In this document: positions 17,138-24,815 of the stretch, piece after piece
Layout of the letters: each line of letters opens with the position of its first letter
Numbering within the stretch: the first letter of the stretch is position 1
Notes under the pieces: generated by a model
Seen by the model: only the letters and a program-made list of their open reading frames with translations
Told to the model about the DNA's origin: nothing
The model's database searches: none
From: Rhizobium sp. BK376
GTDB taxonomy: Bacteria; Pseudomonadota; Alphaproteobacteria; Rhizobiales; Rhizobiaceae
Direction: 5' to 3'
DNA: 64,000 bases
NCBI RefSeq assembly: GCF_004341625.1
Contig: NZ_SLZG01000006.1
Location: 1-64,000, forward strand
Made by a program: the position numbers and the translations under genes

Positions 17138-17947
17138 TCACGCGACAGCCGGATAATTCAGGCGATCGGCTTCGCGTTCGAATTCCGCAAGAGGCTCATA
17201 GTCGGCATCGGAAAGAACGGCGAACTCTGTGAGCGAAAGCGTGGCGCGGGTTTCTGCAAGCGCCGGATCGGTGACCGCCTTTTCGAGCACGCGCCTCAGG
17301 CCGGCGACTTCCTCGTCGGAGGCGTTCGCCCGGGTAATCAAGGGCAGTCCCGGCCCCCTGGCGGTCTGCGAGAGCACGCGGATGCCGGAAAGCGCCTGCG
17401 GATCGAAACGCTGAACATTGCCATATGTGATGCAGTCGATGGCGGCCACGTCCGCCTCGCCTGTCCTCACGGCATCGATGCTGCTGCGATGGCCGCCGGT
17501 CGCGATGACTGAGGAGAGAAACGGTCGCCCCCCGGCAATCGGCGCGATTGCAGCACGAAATAGATTGGCACCGGAATTGCTGCCCGGATCATTGATCGCT
17601 GCCCTGGCGCCGCGCAAATCCTCCAGTGAACGCACCTCGGAGCCGCTGCGCACAATGATAAAACTGCACATGTTCGGCCCGTCGCAGCCGGCATGCGAAT
17701 AGGCCGGCGTTGCCACGAGACGCACCTTACCGCGCAGATGCCTTACATAGGGATAGCCGCAGGTTTGGGCGAGCAGTAGGTCTGGATGGAGCCACGCTTC
17801 GTTATAGGGCAACTCCGCATCCAGTGCCTCTGGCACATCCGCAAAACCTTCCTGCCGCAGACCGTCACGGAGGAAATTCCATAGGGCATTGGTGGCAGCG
17901 GCAACAGGCGGAGAGGTTGTGTACATGGCAAGGCTTGCGAGACGCAT
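17138..17947 (-). CDS. PhnD-like phosphate/phosphonate-type binding protein, no signal peptide
   Basis: A 269-residue protein of the Phosphonate-bd/PhnD superfamily. It starts MRLASLAMYTTSPPVAAATN. It carries LLLAQTCGYPYVRHLRGKVR (PhnD-type QTCGYP), later SFIIVRSGSEVRSLEDLRG, the anion-loop-like NDPGSNSGANLFRAAIAP at about residue 120, and DVAAIDCITYGN. I see no secretion signal and no permease or ATPase gene nearby. It may be an orphan or cytoplasmic binding protein rather than part of an importer. Ligand unknown. Confidence 0.75.
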   Translation of the reverse strand: MRLASLAMYTTSPPVAAATNALWNFLRDGLRQEGFADVPEALDAELPYNEAWLHPDLLLAQTCGYPYVRHLRGKVRLVATPAYSHAGCDGPNMCSFIIVRSGSEVRSLEDLRGARAAINDPGSNSGANLFRAAIAPIAGGRPFLSSVIATGGHRSSIDAVRTGEADVAAIDCITYGNVQRFDPQALSGIRVLSQTARGPGLPLITRANASDEEVAGLRRVLEKAVTDPALAETRATLSLTEFAVLSDADYEPLAEFEREADRLNYPAVA

Positions 17948-18103
17948 TCAGGCTCTTTCACGTTCCGGCAGAGACGCTTGAAGTCGATATCTAACCCGCG
18001 CCGACTGTCAATCCTGCATGACGTGTCTCGCAACGATGACACACTCGCCAATGTCGAGATTGGGCAATGGAGCGTCGAGTTTTTCCAGGAGATCTTGAAT
18101 AGC

Positions 18104-19351
18104 TTACGTCTCGTCGGCAGGCGGCTCCCAGCCGAAGACGCTGCGCCCGCCGAAGGCTGCCGATTGACGGAATTCGCCCGCAACGATTTCCTTGAGATCC
18201 GGGCCGGTCACATAGCGCTCGAGCTGACGCGACTGGTCATCCAGTCGCCTCAGAGCCTGCAACTCCTCCTCACGCCCCAGCTTGCCCTTCAAGACTGCCG
18301 ACTTCATCACTTTGATCGTCTCGTCATAGACTTTCAGCGGCACCGGAAAAGGATGACGATCCTTGCCACCATGGGCGAGCGAAAAACGAGCCGGATCGGA
18401 GAAACGGCAGGGAGCGCCATGCACGACTTCAGCGACCATCGCCAACGCCTTCACAGTGCGGGCGCCCACTCCCGGCGTGAGCAGCAATTCCTCAAAGTCC
18501 CGCGGTCCGCGGTCGGCGGCAGCGGCAAGATTGCTATGCAAGCGCTTCATGTTGACGTCGCTTTCCCTGACATCGTGATGGGCCGGCATGATCAGGTGCG
18601 GCAGAAGCGGCTGCTCGGGAAGAGGCAATGCGCTCCTGGCGTCAATGGCGAGAGCGGCAGCTTCGCGCACAATTCGATCAGGACCGAGCGTGGCCAAAAG
18701 GTCCAGTTGTCCCCGGCGGGACCGTTCGGCTCGCACGTCGGCAAGATTGATGATCTCGCCCTGGGTCCGGCCTTCGATTGCGCTATGGGGCGAATCGACG
18801 AAGCTTTTCAAACCCTCTGACAGCCAATGGTATCGTCGCGCCTGCCGCTTGTCCTCGTTCATTCCTTGCTGGACAACGACCCAATGCCCATCGTCTGTCA
18901 CGATGAAGCCATGGAGATAAAGATCGAAGCCATCCTGCAGAGCCGCGCTGTCGACCTTGGCCACTAGCCGGCTGACATTGGCGAGCCGGTTGCCATCCAG
19001 ACCGACGCGGTCGCCGATCGAAAGGAGCTCGCCCGGCGTCTTGCGCGATTGCGCGCCACGTCCGCCGCAGACATGGATGCCGAGCTCTCCGGATAGCGGC
19101 GTCAGTCCCCGCTTCAGGGCACCGAGCACGCTGGTGGTAATCCCGGAAGAATGCCAGTCCATCCCCATGACGGCGCCGAAGGATTGAAACCAGAAGGGAT
19201 GAGCAAGACGGCGCAGCAATTCGTCGCGACCATAGTGGATGACGATCGCCTCGGTCATGACGGCGCCGAGCTTGGTCATGCGGTCGCCGAGCCATTTCGG
19301 CACCCTGCCTCCATGGAGTGGAAGGTCCGCACTGCCTGATCTGTTTGCCAT
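18104..19351 (-). CDS. DUF763 family protein with helix-hairpin-helix-like motif
   Basis: A 415-residue soluble protein. The start ADLPLHGGRVPKWLGDRM and the block HPFWFQSFGAVMGMDWHSSG are hallmarks of DUF763, a family found in archaea and bacteria whose function I do not know to be established. Around residue 297 it has LLLTPGVGARTVKALAMVAE, which resembles a helix-hairpin-helix DNA-binding element (LxxxPGVGxxTxxAL). It also has HVCGGRG and HPFPVPLKVYDETI. The gene stands alone between a PhnD-like gene and a dehydrogenase, all on the minus strand but with spacers of 90-155 bases. A nucleic-acid role is a guess from the HhH-like motif only. Confidence 0.8.
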   Translation of the reverse strand: MANRSGSADLPLHGGRVPKWLGDRMTKLGAVMTEAIVIHYGRDELLRRLAHPFWFQSFGAVMGMDWHSSGITTSVLGALKRGLTPLSGELGIHVCGGRGAQSRKTPGELLSIGDRVGLDGNRLANVSRLVAKVDSAALQDGFDLYLHGFIVTDDGHWVVVQQGMNEDKRQARRYHWLSEGLKSFVDSPHSAIEGRTQGEIINLADVRAERSRRGQLDLLATLGPDRIVREAAALAIDARSALPLPEQPLLPHLIMPAHHDVRESDVNMKRLHSNLAAAADRGPRDFEELLLTPGVGARTVKALAMVAEVVHGAPCRFSDPARFSLAHGGKDRHPFPVPLKVYDETIKVMKSAVLKGKLGREEELQALRRLDDQSRQLERYVTGPDLKEIVAGEFRQSAAFGGRSVFGWEPPADET

Positions 19352-19440
19352 ATTGCCTATCTGTGGTGACTATCCCGCGATTATAAGCGGGGTTCGCTGA
19401 AATAATACGGTAGATCGCAACAAATCCGGGCAACGGAATA

Positions 19441-20784
19441 CTATTGCGCCGCTGCCGGCGTGACGCGCCAGATGGTATTGCCGACATCGTCGGCGACCAG
19501 CAGCGCGCCTTTGAGATCGATGGCGACGCCGACCGGCCGGCCCATCGCCTTTCCGTCGGCCCCGACGAAGCCGGTCAGGATATCGCGTGGCGGACCGGAG
19601 GGTTTCCCGTCCGTGAAGGGTACGTAGATGACCTTGTAGCCGCTCCGGGGCCTGCGGTTCCAGGAGCCATGCTGGCCGACGAAAGCACCGCCGACATAGG
19701 CCTTGCCGAAGAGATTGCTGGTGTTAAAGGTCAGTCCAAGCGAGGCCGTGTGGGGACCGAGCGCATAGTCCGGCATGGTGGCCTTCGCAACCATGTCCGG
19801 GTCCTGCGGCTTGACGCGGCCGTCGACGTGCTGACCGAAATAGCTGTATGGCCAGCCATAGAACGCGCCGTCCTTTAGCGAAGTCATGTAATCAGGAACG
19901 AGATCGCTGCCGAGTTCGTCGCGCTCGTTGACTGCTACCCACAGCTCACCGCTCTGAGGCTGCCATGACAATCCGTTCGGATTGCGCAGTCCGGTCGCAA
20001 ACGGCCTGATCTGACGCGTCGCCAGATCGATCTCGATCACGCGGGCACGGTCGCCTTCGACCTCGAGGCCGTTCTCGCCGACATTGCTGTTCGATCCAAC
20101 CGTGGCATAGAGCTTCTTGCCATCAGGGCTGGCGATCACATCCTTGGTCCAGTGATGATTGATCGGGCCGGCCGGGAGATCGACAATCTTTTCGCCTGGC
20201 GCAGTGATCTCGGTTTCTCCATCCTTGTAGGGATAGGCCATGATGGAATCGGTGTTGGCGACGTAGAAAATGCCGTTCGACAGCGTCATTCCGAAAGGCG
20301 AATTCAGTCCCTTCAGGAAAATCGTGCGCAACTCGGCGACGCCATTGCCGTCAGCATCTCTGAGCAGCGTTATCCGGTTGGCGCTCTCTACCTTCGCGCC
20401 CACCTGCTTCATGACCAGCCCCGCAATCCAATGCTTGAGACTGAAGCCGGTATCGTCATGTTCCGCCGGCTCGTTGCTCTCTGCGACAAGCACATCGCCG
20501 TTCGGCAGCACATGCAGCCACCGCGGATGATCGAGCCCCCTCGCGAAGGCTTCAACCTTGAGCCCGTCACCGACTTTCGGCGTCACGCCATCAGGCCATG
20601 CGGATGCCGGCGCCGCATTGACGGTGGGGATGAGAGTGCGATTGGGACCGGGCAGGGTCGGCGATGGCCCATAACCCTGCTCGATAGGAACGGTTGCGGA
20701 TTCACGCTGGAAAAGGAAAAGGCCCGTAACCCCCGCAGCCGCGAGAAAGAGAAGGATGGCGATAGCGCCAACAAGCCTTTTCAT
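19441..20784 (-). CDS. Membrane-anchored PQQ-type sugar/sorbosone dehydrogenase-like beta-propeller
   Basis: 447 residues from ATG 20784, chosen because AGGAGAT precedes it and a signal-anchor follows ([21 protein letters not shown]). A longer frame adds 24 uncharged residues without a ribosome site. The body is a six-bladed beta-propeller of the glucose/sorbosone dehydrogenase family: [73 protein letters not shown], and the end [16 protein letters not shown]. The family oxidises aldoses or sorbosone in the periplasm with PQQ; substrate and cofactor are not proven here. It has its own transcription unit. Confidence 0.82.
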   Translation of the reverse strand: MKRLVGAIAILLFLAAAGVTGLFLFQRESATVPIEQGYGPSPTLPGPNRTLIPTVNAAPASAWPDGVTPKVGDGLKVEAFARGLDHPRWLHVLPNGDVLVAESNEPAEHDDTGFSLKHWIAGLVMKQVGAKVESANRITLLRDADGNGVAELRTIFLKGLNSPFGMTLSNGIFYVANTDSIMAYPYKDGETEITAPGEKIVDLPAGPINHHWTKDVIASPDGKKLYATVGSNSNVGENGLEVEGDRARVIEIDLATRQIRPFATGLRNPNGLSWQPQSGELWVAVNERDELGSDLVPDYMTSLKDGAFYGWPYSYFGQHVDGRVKPQDPDMVAKATMPDYALGPHTASLGLTFNTSNLFGKAYVGGAFVGQHGSWNRRPRSGYKVIYVPFTDGKPSGPPRDILTGFVGADGKAMGRPVGVAIDLKGALLVADDVGNTIWRVTPAAAQ

Positions 20785-20955
20785 GCAAAAATCTCCTGCC
20801 ATGCCTCGAAAAAGCAACTCTCGGCTTAAGATTTCCCCATCACTTGCGGTCGTCAATCACAGATCAAAAACTTTCATCCTTGCAGTCGAGCGCAACGATT
20901 GATTTGAAGCAGAGCTTTGCCTATGAAGCCAAAAACAACATTGGGAGGACTATCA

Positions 20956-21912
20956 ATGCGATCGATACTGCTTGCGCTTGCAGCCACCTTGGCCCTGTCG
21001 GTCTCGGCAAAGGCCGCCGACACCGTAACCGTCGCCATCACGGCGATCGTCGAACATCCGGCCCTCGATGCGGCCCGCAAGGGCGTTCTCGATGCGCTGA
21101 CGGCAGCCGGCTACAAGGAGGGACAGAACCTGAAGTTCGTCTTCCAGTCGGCGCAGGGCAACCCCGCGACGGCGGCCCAGATTGCCCGTCAGTTCGCCGG
21201 CGACAATCCGAACGTCATCGTGCCGATCTCCACGCCGTCTGCCCAGGCGGTCGTCTCGGCGACCCACGACATTCCGGTCGTCTTCACCGCTGTTACCGAT
21301 CCGGTCGGCGCGCAGCTCGTCAAGAGCCTGGACAAGCCCGGCGGCAACGTCACCGGCCTTTCCGACATGTCGCCGGTCGGCGAGCATCTCGCTCTGATCA
21401 AGGAGATCCTGCCGAACGTCAAAAAGATCGGCTATCTCTATAATGCCGGTGAAGCGAATTCGGTATCGCTGCTCGCCGTCCTCAAGGCCGAAGCAGCAAA
21501 GGCCGGCGTGACCGTCGTCGAATCCGCAGCCGCCAAGTCTGCAGACGTTCAGGGCGCCGCTCGTGCGCTCGTCGGCCGCGCGGATGCGATCTACATCCCG
21601 ACCGACAACACGATCATCTCGGCGCTCGAAGGTGCTGTCGCCGTTGCCGAGGAAGCAAAGCTGCCGCTGTTCACCGCCGATACGGACTCCGTCTCGCGCG
21701 GCTCGATCGCCGCTCTCGGCTTCAATTACTACGACGTCGGCAAGCAGACGGGTGATATCGTCGTGCGTATCCTCAAGGGCGAAAATCCGGGCGACATCCC
21801 GGTCAAGATCGCCTCCGGCAGCGATCTCGTCGTCAACAAGGCGTCTGCCGCAAAGATGGGCGTGACCGTTCCTGACAGCGTGTTGAAGCGCGCTTCCAAG
21901 GTTATCGAATAA
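20956..21912 (+). CDS. ABC importer substrate-binding protein, PF04392 (TrpX-like)
   Basis: 318 residues from ATG 20956, with GGGAGGA 6-12 bases upstream. A signal peptide (MRSILLALAATLALSVSAKA) precedes a periplasmic-binding-protein fold of the ABC_sub_bind type (PF04392). Marks are VAITAIVEHPALDAARKGVL, PISTPSAQAVVSATHDIPVVF, NVTGLSDMSPVGEHLALIKE and IYIPTDNTIISALEGAV. Characterised relatives bind aromatic amino acids such as tryptophan; the ligand here is open. With the following permease and ATPase it makes a complete importer. Confidence 0.85.
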   Translation: MRSILLALAATLALSVSAKAADTVTVAITAIVEHPALDAARKGVLDALTAAGYKEGQNLKFVFQSAQGNPATAAQIARQFAGDNPNVIVPISTPSAQAVVSATHDIPVVFTAVTDPVGAQLVKSLDKPGGNVTGLSDMSPVGEHLALIKEILPNVKKIGYLYNAGEANSVSLLAVLKAEAAKAGVTVVESAAAKSADVQGAARALVGRADAIYIPTDNTIISALEGAVAVAEEAKLPLFTADTDSVSRGSIAALGFNYYDVGKQTGDIVVRILKGENPGDIPVKIASGSDLVVNKASAAKMGVTVPDSVLKRASKVIE

Positions 21913-21943
21913 CGCCTGGCGACTGCCGCTATCGATAAAATAC

Positions 21944-21973
21944 AGCCGTTTCCGTTTTCCGACGGGAACGGCT
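21944..21973 (+). terminator. Intra-operon hairpin after the binding-protein gene
   Basis: AGCCGTTTCCG at 21944-21954 pairs with CGGGAACGGCT at 21963-21973 (11 bp with one G-U pair, 8-base loop TTTTCCGA). No T-run follows, so it is more likely an mRNA-stabilising or attenuating stem that leaves the binding-protein transcript in excess over the permease and ATPase, as in many ABC operons. Confidence 0.6.
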
Positions 21974-22028
21974 GATGGTATTAAGAGCTTACTTCCCGAA
22001 GGCCGGGAAGGGATGAAGGGCGAACAAC

Positions 22029-22910
22029 TTGAGTCAGATCGCATTCTGGGGAGCTGTTGAACTGGGGCTGGTCTATGCCTTTGTCGCACTCGGCGTCTAC
22101 CTAGCCTTCCGTGTCCTGGATTTCCCGGACCTAACCGTCGACGGATCCTTTCCTTTGGGCGCCGCAGTCACGGCAGTGCTGATCACCGCCGGCGTCAATG
22201 CGTGGCTGGCCGCCCTCGTTGCCATGGCGGCAGGTTCTGCTGCCGGCCTTGTCACGGCGATGCTCAACGTCCGCTTCCGCATTCTCAATCTGCTGGCATC
22301 GATCCTGACCATGATCGCGCTTTTCTCGGTCAATCTGAGGGTGATGGGCAAACCCAATGTCGCGCTGATCAACGCCGACACGATGATCAGTCCGTTCTTC
22401 GGCCATGGCCTTAGGGATTTCTACGTGCGCCCGCTCTTCGTGGGCGTTCTGGTTGTTGTCGCCGTCATTGTGGTCTGGCGTTTTCTCGAAAGCGATGCCG
22501 GGCTTGCCATGCGCGCAACGGGCGCCAATGCACGCATGGCCCGCGCGCAAGGCGTGGATACCAGTCGCCAGATCTATCTCGGCATGGCGATCTCGAACGC
22601 GCTGGTTGCCCTCGGCGGTTCGCTTTTTGCCCAGACCAACGGCTTTGCCGATGTGACATCGGGTATCGGCACGATCGTCGTCGGTCTTGCCGCTGTCATC
22701 ATCGGCGAAACGCTGCTTGGTCGCCGCGGTCTGCTGATTGCCCTGATCGGCTGCGTGCTCGGCTCTATCCTCTACCGTATCGCTATCCAGCTTGCCCTCT
22801 CGTCTGATGTCCTGGGTTTGCAGGCCTCGGATCTGAATTTCGTGACGGCTTTCCTGGTCACAGTCGCACTCGTTCTGCCCCGGCTTCGCCGCGGAGGTGC
22901 CGCAGCATGA
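22029..22910 (+). CDS. ABC importer permease, BPD_transp_2 (LivH/TrpY-like)
   Basis: A 293-residue integral membrane protein with about eight or nine helices. The block VYLAFRVLDFPDLTVDGSFP is highly typical of the permease that accompanies PF04392 binding proteins. Later GLAMRATGANARMARAQGVD matches the cytoplasmic coupling loop of the LivH-like class. The start is TTG 22029, with a GAAGGG-like ribosome site about 10 bases before; no better ATG exists nearby. The stop overlaps the ATPase start as ATGA. Confidence 0.83.
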   Translation: MSQIAFWGAVELGLVYAFVALGVYLAFRVLDFPDLTVDGSFPLGAAVTAVLITAGVNAWLAALVAMAAGSAAGLVTAMLNVRFRILNLLASILTMIALFSVNLRVMGKPNVALINADTMISPFFGHGLRDFYVRPLFVGVLVVVAVIVVWRFLESDAGLAMRATGANARMARAQGVDTSRQIYLGMAISNALVALGGSLFAQTNGFADVTSGIGTIVVGLAAVIIGETLLGRRGLLIALIGCVLGSILYRIAIQLALSSDVLGLQASDLNFVTAFLVTVALVLPRLRRGGAAA

Positions 22911-23701
22911 TCAATCTGAAGAATATCAAGGTCGTCTTCGGACGCGGCACACCTCTGCAGAAACAGGCGCTGAACGGCGTCAACCTGACGATCGAGGAAG
23001 GCTCCTTCGTCACCGTCATCGGCTCGAACGGCGCGGGCAAATCAACCTTGCTCGGTGTGCTGGCCGGCGACGTGCTGGCAACAGAAGGCCAGGTATTGAT
23101 CGGCAATACCGATGTCACGCGCAAGACCACGTCTGCGCGCGCTGGCCTGGTGGCCCGCGTTTTTCAGGACCCACTGGCGGGCAGCTGCGGTGCTCTCTCC
23201 ATCGAGGAGAACCTGGCGCTTGCGGCGAGACGTGGAGAACGGCGCGGCCTGGTGCCGGCGCTCGGCGCAAAGCGGCGCGACCATTTTCGCGCCCGAATTG
23301 CGGAGCTCAACCTCGGTCTCGAGAACCGCATGAAGGACCGCATGGACCTTCTCTCGGGCGGTCAGCGGCAGGCGGTATCGCTTGTCATGGCGACCTTGGC
23401 CGGATCGGAAGTGCTGCTGCTTGACGAGCATACGGCAGCCCTCGACCCTGGCATGGCTGAGTTCATCATGACCCTCACGCAGAAGATCGTCTCGGAGCGA
23501 AAGCTGACGACATTGATGGTGACACACTCGATGCGCCAGGCGCTCGATTACGGCCACAGGACGATCATGCTGCACGGCGGCGAGCTTGTTCTCGACGTCC
23601 ATGGCGATAACCGCAAGACGCTCACGGTCGAAGACCTGATCGACATGTTCCGCAAGATGCGCGGCCAGACCTTGGACGACGACGCCCTTCTGATCGGCTA
23701 G
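22907..23701 (+). CDS. ABC importer ATPase of the PF04392 system
   Basis: A 264-residue single ABC domain. Walker A is GSNGAGKSTLL at about residue 38, the Q-loop is VFQDPLAGSCGALSIEENL, the signature is LSGGQRQAVSLVMATL and Walker B is VLLLDEHTAALD (DEH instead of the usual DEP). The H-loop histidine is in TLMVTHSMRQAL. It couples to the permease just upstream by translational overlap and completes a three-gene importer. It ends 43 bases from the convergent aldolase gene. Confidence 0.87.
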   Translation: MINLKNIKVVFGRGTPLQKQALNGVNLTIEEGSFVTVIGSNGAGKSTLLGVLAGDVLATEGQVLIGNTDVTRKTTSARAGLVARVFQDPLAGSCGALSIEENLALAARRGERRGLVPALGAKRRDHFRARIAELNLGLENRMKDRMDLLSGGQRQAVSLVMATLAGSEVLLLDEHTAALDPGMAEFIMTLTQKIVSERKLTTLMVTHSMRQALDYGHRTIMLHGGELVLDVHGDNRKTLTVEDLIDMFRKMRGQTLDDDALLIG

Positions 23702-23744
23702 CACGCATTTGCGATGTCGATCGGCCGGTCGGCGTCTGTGATAC

Positions 23745-24560
23745 CTAGGCCTGCTTAGTTGAGCCGCCTGCAGCCGTCTCGCGAGCAGTCGTTATTGCCG
23801 CGCGGGCGCCTGCTCGAAGCTGGGCGCTGTCGCCGCCAGCGATGACGAAGTGAAAGCCGAGCTTCAGGAGCTGACCTGCCCTGACCCCGTCGCTGCCGAA
23901 CGCACAGATGAACTTGCCATGATGCTGGCAGCGCTCCAGCGCCTGAGCCATGACACGATCGATTTCGGCCGAGTTCGGGGCAAGTGCTGCACCGTCCGAT
24001 AGCGCGATCGAAAGATCAGAGGGGCCGATGAAGATACCGTCTATGCCGTCGACGGCAAGAATTTCATCGATGGCCTCAAGCGCTGCGCGCGTTTCGACCA
24101 TGGCGATCGTGACTGTTAGCTGGTTGGCTGATTTGAGGTAGGCATCCGGCGAAAAACCGTTGTAGTTGAGCGCCAGCGCCGGTCCCCAGCTCCGTTCGCC
24201 GAGCGGCAGATACTTCGTCGCCTTGACGAACTGCTCCGCATCGCTGGCCGAATTGATCATCGGCGCGATGATGCCGGAAGCGCCGGCATCGAGAAGGCGC
24301 GAGGCGGAGGCGAAATCGCCGACCGGAATGCGTGCTACGGCCGGCTTGCCGGCAAGACGAACCTGACCGATAGCGGTGGCCGCGGAGGCGATGTCCCACA
24401 TCCCGTGCTGCAGGTCGATCACGACAGCATCGAACGGCTCCTGGGCAAAGAAATTTGCAAGAAGCGGGTCGGGGATCCCGATCCAGGCGGAGATCATGCC
24501 GTCGGTCTTACGCTTCTTTAGCTTTTCGGCAAACGCCTCACTAGTCGATGTGCTGATCAT
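23745..24560 (-). CDS. HpcH/HpaI-type aldolase
   Basis: A 271-residue class II pyruvate aldolase-like protein (HpcH/HpaI/CitE barrel). It shows FDAVVIDLQHGMWD (DLQHG, where many have DxEHG), GASGIIAPMINSASDAEQFV, IAMVETRAALEAIDEIL (metal-binding Glu) and DGIFIGPSDLSIALS. Such enzymes cleave 4-hydroxy-2-oxo acids to pyruvate and an aldehyde, with a divalent metal. The ribosome site GGAGAAGGG is 3-4 bases before the ATG. It is convergent with the importer and its physiological substrate cannot be told. Confidence 0.85.
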   Translation of the reverse strand: MISTSTSEAFAEKLKKRKTDGMISAWIGIPDPLLANFFAQEPFDAVVIDLQHGMWDIASAATAIGQVRLAGKPAVARIPVGDFASASRLLDAGASGIIAPMINSASDAEQFVKATKYLPLGERSWGPALALNYNGFSPDAYLKSANQLTVTIAMVETRAALEAIDEILAVDGIDGIFIGPSDLSIALSDGAALAPNSAEIDRVMAQALERCQHHGKFICAFGSDGVRAGQLLKLGFHFVIAGGDSAQLRAGARAAITTARETAAGGSTKQA

Positions 24561-24815
24561 GCCCTTCTCCTCCGTTCGGCCAGTCCTCTGCGTTGTGATA
24601 TTGCCTGTGCTGGATAATTTGCGCGAGGACCAAGCGCCTCCATGCGATAATATGCTGCAGCCTCATCATATCGGGTCCGGCACAAGATCGATACCGGTCG
24701 CGGAGCTGCTCAAGCGGATGCGCTCCCTGTCTTAAAAAAACGTGCGTTTCCTTCTATTATGGCATGAGTGCCTATGGTTTAGTCTCCCCCATCCTGAATC
24801 AGCGAGACCTTGATC
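24561..24815. promoter_or_regulatory. Divergent spacer, aldolase / GH94 phosphorylase
   Basis: This 255-base spacer must hold the promoters of two divergent genes. A 12-bp palindrome AAACGTGCGTTT (24738-24749) and a TATTAT box (24755-24760) lie 60-80 bases before the phosphorylase start. The palindrome could be a LacI-type operator, but no such regulator is encoded nearby. Evidence is weak. Confidence 0.3.

Noticed and set aside
20953..22089. 378-codon minus frame opposite the PF04392 binding protein
   Set aside because: Antisense shadow; the plus strand has a signal peptide, ribosome site and family motifs.
24376..24735. 119-codon plus frame in the aldolase/phosphorylase spacer
   Set aside because: Half of it is antisense to the aldolase gene, and the rest shows no domain or ribosome site.
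24738..24749. AAACGTGCGTTT palindrome as a LacI-family operator
   Set aside because: Only 12 bp, single occurrence seen, and no LacI-type gene in the window; kept only as a weak note on the spacer.
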